Shown here: piece by piece, positions 60,954 to 64,000 of the stretch
How positions within the stretch are numbered: the first letter of the stretch is position 1
How the letters are laid out: every line of letters begins with the position of its first letter
DNA from: Streptomyces sp. SID8374
GTDB taxonomy: Bacteria > Actinomycetota > Actinomycetes > Streptomycetales > Streptomycetaceae
Direction of reading: 5' to 3'
Assembly: GCF_009865135.1 (NCBI RefSeq)
Contig: NZ_WWGH01000001.1
Location: 2,480,001-2,544,000, forward strand
DNA length: 64,000 bases
Notes under the pieces: generated by a model
The model's input: the letters and a program-made list of their open reading frames with translations, nothing else
Database searches by the model: none
What the model was told of the DNA's origin: nothing
Program-made: the position numbers and the translations under genes

Positions 60954-62617
60954 TGGCCATGGATGTCATGCCCCAGCAGGATCCCGAGTCCCGCCGGCCG
61001 CCCGAGCCGTCCCCGCACGACCCCTACGCGATGCCCGCCGAAGGCGCCACCGCCGTGCCCCCTCCCCCGCCCACCCTGCGGACGACCCTGCGCCGGGCCG
61101 CGTTCGGGGCGGTGGCGGCGGGTGTGCTGCTGGCCGGGGCGCTGGTGGCCGTACCGGACGGGAAGCGGGACGTCCCGAAGGAGCCGGGTCCGGTGGAGCG
61201 GGCCGAGGCGGCGGCGACCGCGGGCTCCCCCGCCTCCCTCTCGGACCTGACCGCGCTGGTCGGGGACCGGCAGAAGTGGGTGGAGTCCCACCCGGCCGAC
61301 GCGCCGTCGTGGGCGACGCTCGGTTCGGCGTACGTGGAGTGGGGGCGGCGCTCGGCGGACGCGGCGTACTTCGGGCGCGCGGAGGAGGCGCTGAAGCGGT
61401 CGCTGGAGGCGCGGCCGGGCGAGCGCGGCAACGGGGAGGCGTGGGTGGGGATGGCGGCACTCGCCAACGCGCGGCACGACTTCCTGGCGGCGAAGCGGTG
61501 GGGCGAGACGGTACGGAAGCAGGACCCGAAGGCCTGGAGCGTGTACCCGGTCCTCATCGACGCCTACACCGGTCTCGGGGACGTCAAGGCGGCGACCGAG
61601 GCGACCGAGAAGTTCGGCGAGCTGCGCAAGGGCGTCCCCGCCCTGGCCCGCACCGCCGACCTCTACCGGGGCCAGGGCTGGCGCGAGGACGCGCTCGCCA
61701 CCGCCCGGGAGGCCGCAGACCGGGCGACGACACCCGCCGAGAAGGCCGAGGCGCTGCACCGGCTGGGCGAGCTGGCCTGGGAGCGGGGCGAGCCGGAGGA
61801 GGCGGTGGCGCAGTTCGACGCGGCGCTGCGCACGGACTCCGGCCACCACGCGTCGCTGGCGGGCAAGGCCCGGGCCCTGGCGGCGCTGGACCGCACGGAC
61901 GAGGCGGTGGCCGCGTACCAGAGCGCGCTCGCCAAGCTCCCGCGCCCGGCGTACGCCCTCGAACTCGGCGAGCTGTACACGTCCCTGGAACTCGACGGCG
62001 ACGCGCAGAGCCAGTACGACCAGCTGGGCGAGCTGCTGGAGCAGGCGAAGGCGGCCGGGGTCGACGAGTCGCTGGTCCGGGCCCGCTACGAGAGCGACCA
62101 CGGGGACCCGGCGGTGGCGGTGGAGCTGCTGCGCGGCCAGTGGAGGAAGCAGCACCGCAGTGCGGCGGTGGCGGACGCGCTGGGGTGGGCGCTGCACCGG
62201 GCGGGCACGTCGGAGGAGGGGCTGAAGTACGCCCGGCAGGCGGTGGACACGGGGGTGCGGAACGCCTCGTACGCGTACCACCTGGGCGTGATCGAAGCGC
62301 GGCTGGCGCAGTACGGTCCGGCCCGCCGCCACTTGGAGGAGGCGCTCCGCACCAACCCGGCGTTCTCCCCGCTGGACGCGCCGAAGGCCCGGGAGGCGCT
62401 GGAGTCACTGGGTGAGCCGCCGTCGGGCGGGCCGGGGGACATGCAGCCGCCGCCCCCGCCACCGGCCCCTGAGCCGAAGCGGGAACCGAAGCCGGAGCCG
62501 AAGCGGGAGTCCCCCAAGCCGGAGTCCCCGGCCCCCTCGAAGACGGCCCCGGCCCCGTCGAAGCCGGCCCCGAGCAGCCCCGCGGCGGTGGAGGCCGACG
62601 CCTCGAAGTCTCCGTAG
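60953..62617 (+). CDS. Membrane-anchored TPR-repeat protein
   Basis: A 554-residue protein. A Pro-rich tail (1-45) precedes one membrane segment (FGAVAAGVLLAGALVAV, about 50-66). Outside it lie tetratricopeptide repeats over about residues 95-490, with A-Y-x-x-L-G-x-type cores such as WATLGSAYVEWGRR, AEALHRLGELAWERGEPEEAVAQFDAAL and VADALGWALHRAG. A Pro/Lys/Glu low-complexity tail closes it. TPRs assemble protein complexes; the partner is unknown. The start ATG 60953 overlaps the mini-ORF stop; GTG 60950 and ATG 60959 are alternatives. A strong terminator follows. Confidence 0.8.
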   Translation: MAMDVMPQQDPESRRPPEPSPHDPYAMPAEGATAVPPPPPTLRTTLRRAAFGAVAAGVLLAGALVAVPDGKRDVPKEPGPVERAEAAATAGSPASLSDLTALVGDRQKWVESHPADAPSWATLGSAYVEWGRRSADAAYFGRAEEALKRSLEARPGERGNGEAWVGMAALANARHDFLAAKRWGETVRKQDPKAWSVYPVLIDAYTGLGDVKAATEATEKFGELRKGVPALARTADLYRGQGWREDALATAREAADRATTPAEKAEALHRLGELAWERGEPEEAVAQFDAALRTDSGHHASLAGKARALAALDRTDEAVAAYQSALAKLPRPAYALELGELYTSLELDGDAQSQYDQLGELLEQAKAAGVDESLVRARYESDHGDPAVAVELLRGQWRKQHRSAAVADALGWALHRAGTSEEGLKYARQAVDTGVRNASYAYHLGVIEARLAQYGPARRHLEEALRTNPAFSPLDAPKAREALESLGEPPSGGPGDMQPPPPPPAPEPKREPKPEPKRESPKPESPAPSKTAPAPSKPAPSSPAAVEADASKSP

Positions 62618-62653
62618 AACGGCTTCCGACAAAGGAACGGCTGCCGAAAACGG

Positions 62654-62702
62654 CATACGCCACCGCGGTCCGGGGTGCTGCCCCGGTCCGCGGTGGCGTA
62701 TG
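62654..62702. terminator. Terminator, 22-bp stem
   Basis: Arms 62654-62675 and 62681-62702 match at 21 of 22 pairs around a 5-nt loop, between the convergent TPR and hppD genes. Confidence 0.88.
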
Positions 62703-62711
62703 TGGGAGGTC

Positions 62712-63979
<1,268 letters not shown>

Positions 63980-64000
63980 ATGGCGATCGATCATCTGGAC
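63980..64000 (+). CDS. Start of a gene cut by the window edge (probably Lrp/AsnC-type regulator)
   Basis: ATG 63980 follows ACCGGAGGCGGG by a few bases, and codes for MAIDHLD before the window ends. The divergent position beside hppD and recalled synteny with S. coelicolor suggest an Lrp/AsnC-family regulator, which often begins this way. Too short for sequence proof. Confidence 0.5.

Overview
The window is chromosomal DNA of a Streptomyces. GC content is high, third codon positions are GC-rich, GTG/TTG starts are common, and several genes have a -10 box only 6-7 nt before the start codon (leaderless pattern). Family content agrees: DasR boxes with nagF/nagE1/nagE2, an SsgA-like protein, actinobacterial Cys leader peptide with CysO/CysM/Mec, and DUF2017-ClpS-PncB. 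From memory, the right two thirds follow the order of the S. coelicolor region around SCO2897-SCO2928; that was not checked here.

Region by region. (1) 1-7.1 kb is a less GC-rich accessory island. A minus-strand operon reads winged-helix/HNH-like protein, ParB-like protein, SNF2-type helicase, NaeI-family type IIE restriction enzyme and a Vsr mismatch endonuclease that runs off the left edge. Opposite it are an HTH regulator and a tiny basic membrane protein, separated by a leader carrying four inverted repeats. (2) 7-21.5 kb is accessory: an endonuclease/phosphatase-fold protein, two large secreted discoidin-domain carbohydrate enzymes, MFS exporters, a catalytic-core-only alanyl-tRNA synthetase paralogue behind an alanine-rich leader peptide with attenuator-like folding, and an alpha/beta hydrolase gene split by a small inverted-repeat element (MITE). 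(3) 21.5-36 kb holds DUF445, a GDSL esterase, an ABC-2 exporter, a class A PBP, a Gdx/SugE exporter behind a guanidine-III riboswitch, bcp, a MHS-type transporter with an in-frame amber codon, tRNA-Leu(TAG), rdgB and rph. (4) 37-41 kb is the N-acetylglucosamine PTS (EIIB plus two EIIC) with three DasR boxes, then an MBL hydrolase. (5) 42-47 kb is cysteine synthesis through a carrier protein (leader peptide, CysO, CysM, Mec), split by a vitamin B12 ABC transporter behind a cobalamin riboswitch. (6) 47.5-64 kb has an amino acid permease, DUF2017, ClpS, the NAD salvage pair pncB and pncA, an M6 metalloprotease, two RDD proteins (one with a 45-bp repeat array), an SsgA-like regulator, a FAD-linked oxidase, a TPR protein, HppD and the first codons of the next gene.

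The best candidate for an undescribed system is the 1-5.35 kb operon. It pairs a canonical NaeI-like nuclease and Vsr with ParB-like, helicase and HNH-like proteins, using tight stop/start junctions, and its methyltransferase is presumably just outside the window. The alanine leader/attenuator before the truncated AlaRS is the second. Genes, motifs and repeats were read by eye; no database search or folding program was run.
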